A stretch of 64,000 nucleotides of DNA from Glebionis coronaria (lineage: Eukaryota > Streptophyta > Magnoliopsida > Asterales > Asteraceae). Below are positions 9,002 through 21,150 of the stretch, piece by piece. The notes below the pieces were generated by a model that was not told the DNA's origin, ran no database searches, and saw only the letters and a program-made list of their open reading frames with translations. The first letter of the stretch is position 1. Each line of letters starts with the position of its first letter. The translations under genes were made by a program, and so were the position numbers. Location: the NCBI GenBank assembly GCA_025667525.1, contig CM046878.1:573790868-573854867 (forward strand). The letters are read 5' to 3'.

Positions 9002-11031
9002 AATCCCCTACACTTGACCATTGCAATGTACTCATGCAATGCATTAGTTACAAAGCACGTTTTACATTTTTCATCATAATCAACCTACCTTGGCCTTTAT
9101 TAAAGAGATAGAAAATTATAAACATTTAAAGTATACCTTGGGTTTTGGAAATGTCGTGAATGATCATCATCCTCAAGTTTTCACTTTCTCCAAACCAAGC
9201 TTAAAAACGAGATCATTGTTATTATAAGTTAGTAAACTAACACGAACTCATGTGGGCCAATTATTCACTTAGACTCCCTTATTCCTAGGGGTATCTCTTA
9301 TAATTTATTGTTGTCTTGAATGATCACGAGGATGTATTTTTGACTTATTTCGATAGTTATTAAGTCTGAAAATAAAGTGAACGATTTAATCAATAGTTAG
9401 CTAAAGGACAAAATCTTTTAAAACTGCTTCTCGGGACCTCATAAAGTTCATATCTTGGCATAACTCGCTTCGCGATTTGAGACCTTTCTCGGACCGATAT
9501 TTGGCAGTGACTTCATACTTCAAACCTTCAGAGACGTTCATGAAATTATGGTCTTCTCTTCATAATGTAATTTCTTCACTTGAAGTTTTGAGAGATTCAT
9601 ACTTGGACCACGACTTCTTCATTTTTCTCCAATCTTTATTTTGGACTTTGATATACAACGATCCGCCTCCTTTTATGACTTGGATCTATTTATCCTCATA
9701 CCTTGTTAGGGTCTTTTCGGATACACTTCTCCATGACTTTTGGGAGTATTTGCTTTTCGTCGTGTGTCTCGATCCTTCATATTGATTTTTGATAAATGAT
9801 TCTTCACATCACTTTGGATCTTTAGCAAGAAAATATAGCCCTCATGCCTTTTTAGGGCCTTTTCGGACTCGCCAATCTTCGCGTCCCACTTCAATAAGTT
9901 ATGCCTTGGCTATGAACTCTAATCCATACCGAGCAACTTTTAAACGATCTTGGGCTAGAAGCTAAGTAACTTTTCAAATCGTACAACCTTATTTATTAGC
10001 AGATAAATTATTTAGCAAGCGATGGGAGAATAGGCTCATAATTAACTCACATAAATTCACGAAAGAATACTGGACTTATAATTGGCTCTATCATCTCTCG
10101 TTCTCCACAGTTTAAAATCTCAAGGAATGAGATTCGTGGATGCTTAGCCTATTAAATCAAAGTTTTGGGTTTTCGAGTCGCCTATAGGATCTTGCAAACT
10201 CTTAGACTTTTTCAAGTTAAGAAATCGCGTTTTAAAGTTCCCTTGATAAACGACTCTCTAGGATCAATTATAGGAACTTACGAAAAGTTCTTGTTCTTAA
10301 CCCGTGGGAGTTAAGACTTTCGCGTTTTATAGCTCCCTATATAAAAGCCTAGCAAAACTTGACTTAAACATATTAAGGATACTAGCTAGAGTAAGTTAGA
10401 TAAGTAAACTCGGGTTGAGTCAAAAGATTCACAACTTTGAAAATTAAAACCACTTTATTAAACATTTATTCTAATAAGGCAAGAAAATAACTATACAAAG
10501 GGAAAAACTAATAGGCCAAAATAGATCAAAAATTTTGAAAAATGTCGAAAAATTTGATTTTCCGGTTAAAATGAGGACAAATACAAGGAAAAGACCACTT
10601 AACTTCGATAGAAGTCCCCTACACTTAAGATAAACATTGTCCTCAATGTTTAAGCATGTGGGAGTAAACTCCCCTACACTTAGGACATTGTGCACGTTGT
10701 TTAAATCTTGCTAAGGAAAGGACAACTAAAGAGATTCCTATTTTAATATTGAGAAAATATAAAATAGTGAATCGAAAAGTGTTTAGGATAGAACCGGGAA
10801 GAAGTAGAACGCGGAATCACGGGTCGTCAAGAATCATCAAGAGTGGATCATTGAAGCTCGAATCCCTGATTAAGAAGGTAGGAGAGGAAATAGCAAACCA
10901 AAGGGTCTCCCCCTACACTTATGATAAAGAAAGCGAAAAGATAGATGCATGGGTTGCCTCCCAAGAAGCGCTTGATTTTTGTTAACCGAGTCATTAGCCT
11001 GACTCGACCTTGATCATCAACGGAAGAAGCA
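9002..11031 (-). other. Non-coding 3' spacer of the Athila-type element
   Basis: 2.0 kb between the gag-protease stop and the 3' LTR with no recognisable pol domain on either strand. It holds four copies of CCCCTACACTT (9005-9015, 10616-10626, 10671-10681, 10910-10920). Read on the sense strand these are AAGTGTAGGGG, the polypurine tract adjoining the LTR plus three internal look-alikes. In full-length Athila elements this position holds pol and an env-like region, so it is probably the remains of a replaced or deleted pol. Confidence 0.7.
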
Positions 11032-14000
11032 TTAAACATATCCACCAGGATCAAAGACATAGTTTTCATCCATCAAGTAGCATAGGCTTAAGGCGAACAA
11101 GGCAAGCCAAAGCAGAGTAGGCAAGGTTCCCTTAAGCAGCGATGGAGCACGGTAAAAGCAAGGGTGAAGTGGTGCAAGCATGTCTTCAATAATTCCAAAG
11201 ATTTTTCCTTTTATCTCATCAGGTGGATACTGAGATGGCTGCAGAATGTCAATACCAGGGTCGAACACCTTTTCCTTTAAGGGAAAATAGCACTCAGGCT
11301 CAGCAGAATGGGAAGAAGATCCGCGAAGAATCACAACCTCGTCCTCAGAAGGGGGACAAAGAGGTGTTAACTCATACGTGCTGCGGATAGTGGTGTCGAC
11401 CGGTTTCTTCTCCTTTGAAAGAATGTGCTTCAAATCCAAAGTAGGATCAAGACAATAATCTTCAAAATCTAAAGGAGGGGCATAACTCTCATGAGGGAAG
11501 TAAGTGTTAAGAAATGCAGAGAAATCTTCCTCAAATGAGTAATCGTCCAAAGTAGGATTGAGTGATGGCGGAGGATATTCATCATGTGAAGAATCGCTCG
11601 AGAGAGTATCGGCCTCATCAAAATAATCATATGTGGGCAGCTCGGGATACTCAGAAGTAAGGTCATCATAATCATCCGAGTCTGAGCTAGAATCATCATC
11701 ATAAGCATCAAAGACTGGTGGAGAATCATAAATAGGAGAAGCGTCCAAAGTGGAGCGAGAATCATCCACATCATCTTGAAAAAGTGGATTATGGATGAAA
11801 GAGTCGAATAGAGGATTGTCGTAGATGGTAAAGTCATCGAGCACATTAATCATATTCACTGATTCGCGGCCTGCAAAGGTTGTACTTGTAAGCTTCCCCA
11901 TTTTAAAAACTTGTGCATCATCCCCGACTCTTAAGATTAACTCGCCTTCGGCCACATCTACTAAAGCTCGTCCGGTTCTCAAGAATGGCCGACCAAGTAT
12001 TAAAGGAATACGAGGGTCCATTTCATAATCAACAACGACAAAATCGACCGGGAAAGTAAATGTGCCAACTTTAATAAACACGTCTTCGGCTATACCAACG
12101 GGGTAAGCGAGAGTGCGATTAGCAAGTTCAAGAGTCATCTTCGTTGGAGTGAGGTCGGGTAATGATAGTGTTTTCCAAACACTCAATGGCATCAAATTAA
12201 TACTAGCCCCGAGATCAGCAAGGGCAGTAAATTCTTCGGTTTTGTTGAACATGCAAGGCAACACAAAACGACCGGGATCTCCAAGCTTTTCCGGAAGTTC
12301 TTTAAGAATAACTGTAGAGCAGTTTTCATTTAAGCGTGTGTTGGCGAGTTCAATAAGCTTCTCCTTCTTGTTAAGCAATTCCCTAAATGCTTTAACAAAT
12401 TTGGGCATGTGGACAAGTGCTTCAAGAAAGCTAATGTTGAAGTTCATCTGAGAGATCATCTTCACATAGCATGACACTTCGGAGTCCTCCTTGGTTAGCA
12501 TTTTGTTCTTGCCTAAACGAGAAGGATAAGGGATATTGGGTTTGGGTGGTGAAGGTGCAGGTGTAGGTAAAGGTTGAGATGTTGAAGGGTCCTTACTAGG
12601 AACATCATCATGGTGAGGCGGAGACGGTAATGGTGCACTAATACTAGGTGTAGGAGGAGTAGGGATACATGGTGGTGGAGGAGGTGTAGATGATAGGGGT
12701 GGGATTGGTGGTCCTACGATGGTGACTCCACTACGAGTAGTAATAGCACTCACATTGGCTCGCGGATTAGTGATGGTGTTTGAAGGTAGAGAACTTGAAG
12801 AAGAAGGTTGAGCGGCGGGCAAGAAACTAGCAAGCATATTCTTCAAATCATTTGTTTGATTGCTGAAGGAGGATTGAATGTTATCTCGAAGCTCGGATCT
12901 TATCTCATTTCCTTGCTTTGTGATATCTCCTTTGAGATTGATAATTTGACTCTGCAGGTTCTTGATTTGCTCACCTTGGGTATTCATGATGGCTTCAACA
13001 TCCGGGTTAATGGGTGGGAGTTGTTGAGCGGGTGGGTGATAAGGATTAGAAGCTCTTGGTGGGATTTGGTTGCTTCTAGTGTAGTTGTTGGCGGGGTTTT
13101 GGTTTTGAGGAGAAAAACCGGGTGAAAGGTAATTGTTTGATCGGTAACTCAGCAAATTTCTATCCCCTTGTTGCCGAGCTTGGTAATTTTCCGGTGAATA
13201 ATTACCATAAGCTGCATACACATTTTCCGGATTTCCTTGTGTAGAAGGACAATCGGTGTATGAGTGTGGACCGCCGCATGTTTCACAAGGAGTAGCAACA
13301 GCTTTAACTTGTTGTTGTTGTTGGTTTGAAGCCAAGAGTTGCATACTTCTGCTCATTTCAGTCAGCACACGGGTGAGTTTGGTCATATCAGGGTTTGCTG
13401 AAGTGGAGGAAACATTGACTCTCGGGTTGTTCCTTGAAGAAGCAGAGGAATCCCAGTTTTTGTGGTGAGTAGTCATGTTCTCAATTAGCTCTCTACACTC
13501 CTCGGGTCTCCTTTTCATGAATGTGCCACCGGCGGCTGCATTAATCGTATCACGATCTCGAAAAGTCAAACCGTTGTAGAAAGTATCGATTAAGGTCACA
13601 GGTAGCATGTTGTGGTTTGGACATCTATCGATCAAGACATTATATCGCTCCCAAGCATCAAAAAGAGATTCATCAGGGTCTTGCATGAAACCGCTGATTT
13701 GATTGCGAAGGCTCGTGACCATGGATGGTGGAAAGTAGCGCGACAAAAAGCGTTGAGTCATGTCATCCCAAGTGTGAATAGAATTCTTCGGGAGACGATC
13801 AAACCATTTCTCGGCATGATGTAATAAAGTATGTGGAAAGATTTGTAGGCGAAGTTCATCCATTGTGGCACCAGCCAACTTCATGCTTTGGGTGATTGTA
13901 ATGAACTTGTCGAGGTGTTTGTTGGCATCATCATCAGGCAATCCACGGAATGGGTTAGTTTGCACTTACTGAATCATGTTGTGCTTCAACGAAAACTCAG

Positions 14001-14205
14001 GAACGTTGATTTGCATCGGCGCAATCGGTCCTCCTCGTCCAAACATTGTAGGTTGACAAAGTTCCTCCATGGTCCGAAGATCGGGCTGTGGAAGAACATT
14101 GTTGTTGTTATTATTAAGGTGCGGTGGATTATTGTTGTTTACACCTGACATAGCTAAATCTTCCTGAGTCTCGGGCTCTTGATAATTAGAAGATCTAGTA
14201 CGCAT
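11032..14205 (-). pseudogene. Athila-type gag and aspartic protease, one premature stop
   Basis: The likely start is the ATG at 14203-14205 (MRTRSSNYQEPETQ). The frame is open except for a TAA at 13966-13968 in LKHNMIQ*VQTNPFRGLPD, then runs 977 codons to 11032. The retrotransposon gag core (AEKWFDRLP, WDDMTQRFLSRYFPP) spans about residues 50-150 of that part. A cysteine cluster CETCGGPHSYTDC follows near residue 230, then a proline-rich linker, then a retropepsin-like domain with DLGASINLMPLSVW (about 12170-12225) and ILGRPFL. The DLGAS active site replaces the more usual DSGA. The C-terminal 250 residues are acidic and low-complexity. Gag packages RNA and the protease matures gag. Confidence 0.85.
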
Positions 14206-14437
14206 ACACCTGAAAATGCAAAAGAAAAAGAAACCACACACAAAAACAATATATATACAAAATAAAGATAAAATCTTTTTGGATTTTTGAAATTTTATAT
14301 TTTTATGGATTTTTATCAATTTTTAATTTTTTATGATTTTTTGAATTTTTTATGCAAGAAAAATAACGCTCACAATTGAACGGGTCCTAAAAAGCAACGC
14401 GTCTCTCACAGAAAACCGTTAATCTTTACGAAAAGAG
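14206..14437 (-). other. Untranslated leader of the Athila-type element
   Basis: AT-rich leader between the primer site and the gag ATG on the minus strand. No other feature seen. Confidence 0.5.
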
Positions 14438-14452
14438 CCGGCAGCGGCGCCA
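14438..14452 (-). promoter_or_regulatory. Primer binding site, tRNA-Asp type (Athila)
   Basis: On the minus strand TGGCGCCGCTGCCGG, three bases from the 5' LTR. It matches the tRNA-Asp site TGGCGCCGTTGCCGG with one mismatch. Athila elements characteristically use this primer. Confidence 0.85.
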
Positions 14453-14455
14453 TTT

Positions 14456-16272
14456 TGAAACTGGGATTTTGGCCCGTATAAAAATTAAGTTCGTTGATGT
14501 ATGTCTAATCGAACTGATCTAGGTTCTCTATGTGACTCTATTGAATTTTGGTGGAAACAAATATTTTTGGTTGTTTTTAAATTTAAATGTACAAAGACTT
14601 AAAAGTAAATGTCGTTAAAGTAAAGTGGCGTTAAAATAAAATAGCGTTAAAATTAAATCTAAGTCTAATTGAAAGAAAGTGGCGTGAAAGTAAAATCTAA
14701 ATCTAATTAAAGGAAAGGTGCGATATTTAAAAGACGTGACGGAAAGTAAATTGATTAAATGACCAAAAATAAAAGTGTGACTAGAATTGAAAATGGACAA
14801 AGTATTAAAAACATAAACTAAAAATTAAACAAGACAAAACAAGAAAAATAACCTAGATCGGAATACATTCCGATCTTACCAATCGGAATGTTAACTTACA
14901 CCTGATCGGAATATGGAGAGGAAGACCAATCAGAATATGTCACTTACCCAAATCGGAATATCCAGACAAACCCCAATCGGAATATAAATTAACCTCTGAT
15001 CGGAATATGGTGTGACCTGGTCAGAATGCTAATCGGAACCCCTATGATCGGAATACTGTCACTAGTCCCAATCGGAATAACCAATCAACACCTCAATCGG
15101 AATATGGAATAGCCCCCGAATCGGAATATTGTCACTTAGCCCAATCGGAATACTCAACCAAACCTGATCGGAATACCAAGAATCTCCCAAGATCGGAAAG
15201 TTAAAACCCTTTTCCGATTACTCCAATCGGAATGTAACTCCCTCTTCCGATTTGTCAGATCGGAATACGAAGAATAGTACACAAAATAAGCTATGATTCT
15301 AATAAGCACAAGACTAAAAACCTAGGGTAAACCGTGTAAAAATAAGCTACTAAACTGAAATTTAAAAACTTTTAAGACATGAAATGAATAAACTTTAAGA
15401 AAAACAACTTTTTATATAAAAATATCTTTTGTAAAACTATATAAACTTGAAAATAAACCAAATAAGCTATGAAAATAAGTGATTTAAATCAATCAAAAGC
15501 ATAAAAATCAAATCTTTAAACAAGTTAACAAGATAAAAAGCATTTAAATCAAAGATTAAGCAAGAAAGAAAGGAAGAATGAGAAATTTAAAACAAGAAAA
15601 TTAAAGAACACTTACTTGAAATTAAAAGGAAATTAAGGTGCAAAACATGTATTTAAACTGACAAGAAAAGTAAATGACAAGGTAATTAAAGGTGGAAGGA
15701 CTAATTGTCACGATTAGCCAACAAGAGTAAAATGATAATCCTAATGGCTATATATAGGGGAGATTAGGGAGGAGCTTAGGAAGCTTCCTCCCTCCTTCCT
15801 TTCTCCTTAATTGCATGCTTAGGTCCCTCCTCTTCTTTCATCTTTTGTTAATTTGCACACTTAGTCCTTTATTCTTCCAATCTTCATTAAACTTGGACTC
15901 TAATGACTTGTGGCTCGGGATTTATCTTGAACTCGTCTTTAAATTCTTCGATAAATAAGACTTGAGTTCCTCGGCTTTAAGTAAACTTCCGTCTTTTGAC
16001 TTTTTCTTCGATAAATCTTCAGAATTGGTCTTGGACTTCCGTTCTTTTTGCACTCTTGACTTCTTGACTTCGTCTTTCATCTTTTTCTTCAATAAAAGTC
16101 TGTAAATGCCCGTGAATTCCCGTGTTTTCTCCACTTTTCACCTTTTCGTCCTAAATCACAACAAAAACACAAATCACGCATAATTCCGACATAAAAGACA
16201 TAAAATACACGTTTTGGTCCGGTTATTATTGTAATTAAGTGGTAGAAAAGATGTGTGTTTACACACATATCA
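14456..16272 (-). repeat. LTR of the Athila-type element (upstream, 5' LTR)
   Basis: 1817 bp, differing from 7172-9001 by a 13-bp indel and scattered substitutions. It carries the ATCGGAATA array at 14855-15267 and the sense-strand TATA box at 15748-15757. Being the transcriptional 5' LTR, it supplies the promoter. Confidence 0.9.
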
Positions 16273-19200
16273 ATCACGAGTTGGCAGAAGATGAAGAAAG
16301 TCAGGAGGGATAGTTTTATTCCTCATAACTACCAGCGAATGATGTATCAGCGGTTACAGAATCTGAAACAGGGGGCCAAGTCTGTTGAAGATTACACGAC
16401 CTAATTTTACCAACTAATTGTAAGGAATGACGTTCAAGAGACAGAAGATCAGCTTGTCTCTCGATACATTGGTGGTTTAAGAGTCCAGATCATGGATTAT
16501 GTTAACATGTTTGATCCGATGACACTTTCTGACGCGTATCAACGAGCGCTGACTTTTGAGAAGCAGAACCGACGAGTGGGGAGTTCTTCTTCTCCTGCAA
16601 TAACAGGTGCTTCTGCTTCGAGTAATGCGGCATCACGTTTTTCCCCAACTCAGGCTAAAGCAATTGGTGAGAATACTGGACCAGTTCCTAAAGCGACCGG
16701 TAGTGGTAGGTTCAAGTGCTTTAACTGTGGTGAACCTGGTCACCGACAATCAGAGTGTAAGAAGGCTGGGAAGAGGCAGTTATTTATTGAACCCGAGGAA
16801 GATCATGATGTGGCTTATGATGACTACGTGGGAGACGCAATTTATGATGCAGAACCTGAGTATGAGGAGGAGTATGTGTCTGGAGATGTGGGGGTGAATT
16901 TGGTGGTAAGGCGCTCCTGCTTAATGCCTAAAGCTGATGGTGATGATTGGATCAAACACAACATCTTTCAGTCAACTTGTACCATTATGGGTAAGGTTTG
17001 CACTTTTGTATGTGATTCAGGTAGTTGTGATAATTTGATAGCTGAAGGAGCAGTCCAGAAATTAGGGCTGAAAACTGAAGATCGTCCCAAACCTTATAAG
17101 TTACAGTGGCTTAAAAAGGGTGGGGAGATAACAGTTTCCAAGCGTGTCCAAGTTCCGTTTTCTGTAGGAACAACTTATAAGGATAATCTTTGGTGTGATG
17201 TGATACCTATGGATGCTTGTCACTTATTGTTGGGTAGACCTTGGGAGTATGACCGTGATGTAACTCACCATGGGAGAACTAATACTTATAGTTTCCTGTT
17301 TGGGGGTGTGAAGATTACTTTGATGCCAAATAAACCTAAGGAAGTAGTTAATAAACCCACTGGTACTTTACTAACTCTTTCGCAGTTTGAAGATGAGTTG
17401 GAGGTGGGAGGTGATGTTTTTGTATTAATAGGGAAGGAGGTTTCTGAAGACGGTGAAGTTCCTGAAGCCATGATCCCTTTACTTGAGGAATTCTCTGATG
17501 TTTTCCCTGATGAATTACCTGATGGTTTGCCACCATTGCATGACATACAACATCATATTGATCTAGAGCCTGGGTCACAGTTGCCTAACAGGCCACATTA
17601 TAGGATGAGCCCGGGAGAACATGAGGAGTTGCGTAGGCAGGTTGAGGAGCTGGTTTCCAAGGGTCATGTTCGTGAGAGTATGAGCCCGTGTGCTGTTCCT
17701 TCCCTATTGACTCCAAAGAAGGATGGTACATGGCATATGTGTGTTGATAGTCGAGCCATCAATAAGATTACTGTGAGGTACATGTTTCCTATTCCTCGCC
17801 TTGATGATTTGCTTGACCAGATTAGTGGTGCTACCATTTTCACGAAGCTGGATTTGAAGAGTGGGTATTACCAGATTCGTCTTAGACCTGGTGACGAGTG
17901 GAAGACCGCTTTCAAGACCCGTGAAGGGTTGTATGAGTGGCTGGTCATGCCTTTTGGTTTATCAAACGCACCAAGCACATTTATGCGTGTGATGAATCAA
18001 CTGCTCAGGCCTTTTATTGGCAAGTTTGTAGTTGTTTATTTTGATGACATTATTATTTATAGTGCTTCTTATAATGAGCATGTCAATCATGTGAGGCAGG
18101 TCTTGACCTTGCTTCGGAAGGATAATTTTTATGCAGCCACGAATAAGTGTGTATTCATGACCCCTAAAGTTTTGTTTTTAGGGTATGTTGTTTCTGGTGA
18201 TGGCATACAGGTGGATGAATCTAAGGTAGCAGCTGTTCAGGAGTGGCCAACTCCAACTACCATTACTGAAGTTCGGGGTTTCCATGGTCTTGCTTCTTTC
18301 TATAGGCGGTTTATCCCTAATTTCAGTTCCATTATGGCCCCTTTGACAGACTGTATGAAGGGTAAGTCATTTGTGTGGACGGAGGAAGTAGAGATGGCTT
18401 TTCAGGTTGTCAAGAAAAAGCTTACTACAGCGCCAATCTTGGTATTGCCTGACTTTTCTAAAGTTTTTGAGCTTCATACTGATGCTTCTAAGGTTGCAAT
18501 TGGTGGAGTTCTTAGTCAGGGTGGGCGGCCTGTTGCCTATTTTAGCGAGAAGTTGACAGGGCCGAAGTCGAGGTACTCTACTTATGACTTGGAGTTTTAT
18601 GTAGTGGTCCAAGCTGTGAAGCATTGGCGCCATTATTTGTTTCATAAGGAGTTTGTTTTGTTCACTGACCATGATTCCTTAAGGCATATTCGTACTCAAG
18701 ATAAGGTTTCACATAAACATGGGCGTTGGTTGGCTTTTCTTGAGAAATTTACTTTTGTGGTGAAACACAAAACGGGTGCTTCCAATCGTGCTGCTGATGC
18801 CTTAAGCAGGAGAAGTAGTTTACTTGTAACCATGCAGGTTGATGTTCCTAGACTGGATGTCATTCGTGACATGGTGACTGTGGATCCATACTTTTCAATT
18901 GTTCTGCAGGATTTGCAATCCGGAGAGAAAACAGATTTTGTTATGCATGATGGGTTCCTATTCAAAGGGAATCAACTTTGTATTCCTGATTCAAGTCTCC
19001 GCTTGCAAATTATTAAGGAGTTGCATGGTGAAGGACATGTTGGTCGTGATCGCACTTTACAGTTGGTTCAAGCTTCTTATTTTTGGCCTACTATAAGGAA
19101 GGAAGTGGATCGTTACGTCAAGAGGTGTCGTATTTGTCAAGTTTCAAAGGGGACGGCTACTAATGCATGTCTTTATATGCCTTTGCCAGTTCCTTTGCAG

Positions 19201-20196
19201 CCCTGGGTTGATGTTAGCATGGATTTTGTGTTGGGGCTACCTCGTACTCAAACGGGTAATGATTCAATATTTGTTGTTGTTGATCGTTTTTCTAAGATGG
19301 TTCGTTTTATTCCTTGCAAGAAGACAACAGATGCAGTTAATGTAGCCCAACTTTTCTTTAGGGATGTGTACCGTTTACATGGTTTACCTTCCTCTATTGT
19401 TTCTGATCGGGACACCAGGTTTTTGAGTCATTTTTGGCGTAGTTTGTGGAAGATGGTGAATACTCAACTCAATTTTAGTAGTGCTTATCATCCTCAAACT
19501 GATGGGCAAACCGAAGTTGTTAACAGGTCCCTTGGTAACCTGTTAAGGTGTTTGGTGGGTGATCATGTGAAGGCATGGGATCAGAAGTTGTATCAAGCTG
19601 AGTTTGCTCATAATCATGTTGTTAATCGGAGCACTGGGTTTAGTCCTTTCCAGGTGGTTTATTCTGCTCAGCCACGTGGTCCTCTTGACCTTATGACTCC
19701 TCAGATTTCTAGGTCTGTTCCGAAGAAAGTGCAGGATTTTGTTGAGGGGTTGCATGATGTTCATAAATCTGTTCGTGACAACTTGGTTCGCGCTAATTCG
19801 AAGTACAAGCAGGATGCAGATCAAAAGAGGAGACATGTTGACTTTGAAGTAGGAGACTTTGTGTGGGCTGTTTTGACTAAGGACCGTTTTCCAGTTGGTG
19901 AATATAATAAATTGTCTGCTAAGAAGATTGGTCCAGTGGAAATTGTGGATAAGATGAACTCAAATGCTTATCGTTTGAAGTTGCCAAGTCATATTCGTTG
20001 TTCTGATGTTTTTGATGTGAAGCACTTGTTGCCTTACCATGGTGATTCTTCAGATGATGATACAGTTGGGAATTCGAGGGCGAATTTTTCTTATCCAGGG
20101 GGGAATGATGGAGGCCCAAGTATTGAAGAACGGGCTGACTTGTTTCTGGAGGCCCGAGATCGCGTGACGAAGAGGGGTTTAGTAAAATGGGCATAA
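16273..20196 (+). pseudogene. CRM element gag-pol polyprotein (3' part of gag through integrase)
   Basis: The frame re-enters after the nested element (LAEDEESQEG-like residues and YQRMMYQRLQNLKQGAKSV), has a TAA at about 16402 and is then open for 1234 codons from the ATG at 16492. In order: gag zinc knuckle CFNCGEPGHRQSEC (16718-16759), protease CDSGSCDN (near 17011-17035), reverse transcriptase with YFDD (18037-18048), RNase H (HTDASK near 18475), integrase HHCC (GHVGRDRT...CRICQ) with the DDE residues in SMDFV, SDRDTRF and QTEVVNR, and a C-terminal DVFDVKHLLPY plus NSRANF...PGG motif as in CRM. The pol domains look intact and only gag is broken. The last 91 bases lie in the LTR. Confidence 0.9.
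20097..20105 (+). promoter_or_regulatory. Polypurine tract of the CRM element
   Basis: AGGGGGGAA directly precedes the right LTR and is the primer for plus-strand synthesis. It is also translated, because the polyprotein runs through it into the LTR. Confidence 0.75.
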
Positions 20197-20632
20197 CTTT
20201 TACATCCTAAGTCCGTTTTCATCCCGTGACCTGTCAAAACGTGCGTAAAAAGGTGACCGACGACGCTGTATCCACCTTTTAGCTGGTTGCGGATTTTCCA
20301 AGGCCCGAAAAGCCTTTTTACTATCAGTTTTTTGCATTTTTATGTTTTTTTCACTTTCAGTTGGACTTTGTCATTGGGCTACGGTCCAGCCCGTTGGATT
20401 TTTATGGTTTTTCTTTGTTTGCAGTCATTATTTAATGAATCTGCTGTAACCCTAGCAAGACAGTTATCTGTTTAATAAAAGTTAAAACACTGCCGTTGTG
20501 TTGCCGTGTTTTACCCTAATTTTCGGGCATTCTTCAGAATCAACAATTATTAGCAGAATTGTTTCTGGCATTCTTATTGAATCAACAGATCCAATTACTT
20601 ATTTTTGTTACTTTGTTTTTTAGTCTACATCA
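20106..20632 (+). repeat. Right LTR of the CRM element
   Basis: 527 bp, TGATGG...CTACATCA. It includes the last coding residues of pol to TAA (20194-20196), a T-rich middle and the 366 bp absent from the left LTR. Confidence 0.9.
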
Positions 20633-20848
20633 GGAGTGCCACCTCTAGTTTGAACATCGTATTTAGATACAGTATAAGATTTAACATAAAGCCTGTTCAT
20701 TCAGCTACGCCACTGAGTATGCCTAACTGTTGGAAATTTGGTGCAATTGTGGGAACGGGTAATACTTGTAAATGGGTTTGGAGGTACGGAGTGTACACCC
20801 ATTAAGTCCCTTACCTCCCTGGACTCAATATAGTGGTTGTGATATCAG

Positions 20849-20957
20849 TAGGAAGTTGCTCCTGGTCAGGAAGTTGCTTCTGGTCAGGAAGTTGCTCCTG
20901 GTCAGGAAGCTGCTCCTGGTCAGGAAGCTGCTCCTGGTTAGGACGTTGCTCCTGGTG
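20849..20957 (+). repeat. 18-bp tandem repeat, six units, in Copia-1 LTR
   Basis: Six units of GGAAGTTGCTCCTGGTCA and one- or two-base variants run head to tail upstream of the TATA box. The same six-unit array is in the right LTR (26049-26157). LTR repeats in this position are often transcriptional enhancers, but no function is shown here. Confidence 0.9.
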
Positions 20958-21130
20958 ATGCACAAAGTCTTTGTAACCTCTTTGACCAGTTAATGAGGGT
21001 TGAATATTGACTTGATGACCAGATTTCTGGTCATGTAACCACTATGCTTTATGAAGGTTATTATGAGATTAATAGGCCGATTAATGCTCTTAATACCTTT
21101 GACTAGGAGTTACATTCCTTAAAGGAATAG

Positions 21131-21150
21131 GATCACTATAAATAGTGATC
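21131..21150 (+). promoter_or_regulatory. TATA box inside a near-palindrome, Copia-1 LTR
   Basis: GATCACTATAAATAGTGATC contains TATAAATA and is palindromic except at the centre. It is the likely promoter for the genomic RNA, with the start expected about 30 bases downstream. The right-LTR copy is at 26331-26350. Confidence 0.7.

Larger units (their letters stand above)
7172..16272 (-). mobile_element. Athila-type gag-only LTR retrotransposon (TR-GAG-like), nested in CRM gag
   Basis: 9101 bp with LTRs of 1830 and 1817 bp that begin TGAAACTGGG and end ACACATATCA. The target duplication is ATCAA (7167-7171) against ATCAC (16273-16277), one mismatch. The gene runs leftward. The primer site inside the right LTR matches tRNA-Asp, as in Athila elements. 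The only protein is gag plus an aspartic protease (11032-14205). No reverse transcriptase, RNase H or integrase is present in the 5.45 kb between the LTRs. Near-identical LTRs suggest a recent insertion that needed enzymes from a relative. Confidence 0.85.
6482..20632 (+). mobile_element. CRM-type Ty3/gypsy chromovirus, interrupted
   Basis: The element has LTRs beginning TGATGGAGGCCC and ending CTACATCA, a tRNA-Met-like primer site just inside the left LTR, gag-pol on the plus strand and a purine tract (about 20097-20105) before the right LTR. The 5-bp target duplication is GTAGT (6477-6481) against GGAGT (20633-20637), one mismatch. The polyprotein stop (20194-20196) lies 91 bases inside the right LTR, a trait of the CRM clade. 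Without the nested 9.1-kb element it measures about 5.05 kb. It cannot be autonomous: gag has two in-frame stops, the left LTR is internally deleted and gag is split at 7171. Confidence 0.85.
6190..20647. mobile_element. hAT-type MITE, copy 1 (split by the CRM element)
   Basis: The MITE begins TAGAGGTGGCAAAATGG at 6190 and ends GCCACCTCTA at 20647. The 14 kb between 6482 and 20632 is a later retrotransposon. It is flanked by the 8-bp duplication GTTTGAAC at 6182-6189 and 20648-20655, the hAT hallmark. Its own length is about 300 bp, with a purine-rich GGCGGGCGGG head and a repeated CCATTGAGCCC motif, and no coding capacity. A paralogous uninterrupted copy lies at 32999-33280. Confidence 0.85.

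Noticed and set aside
20772..20993. Frame with repeated RKLLLV residues
   Set aside because: It is the 18-bp LTR tandem repeat read in frame, not a protein.
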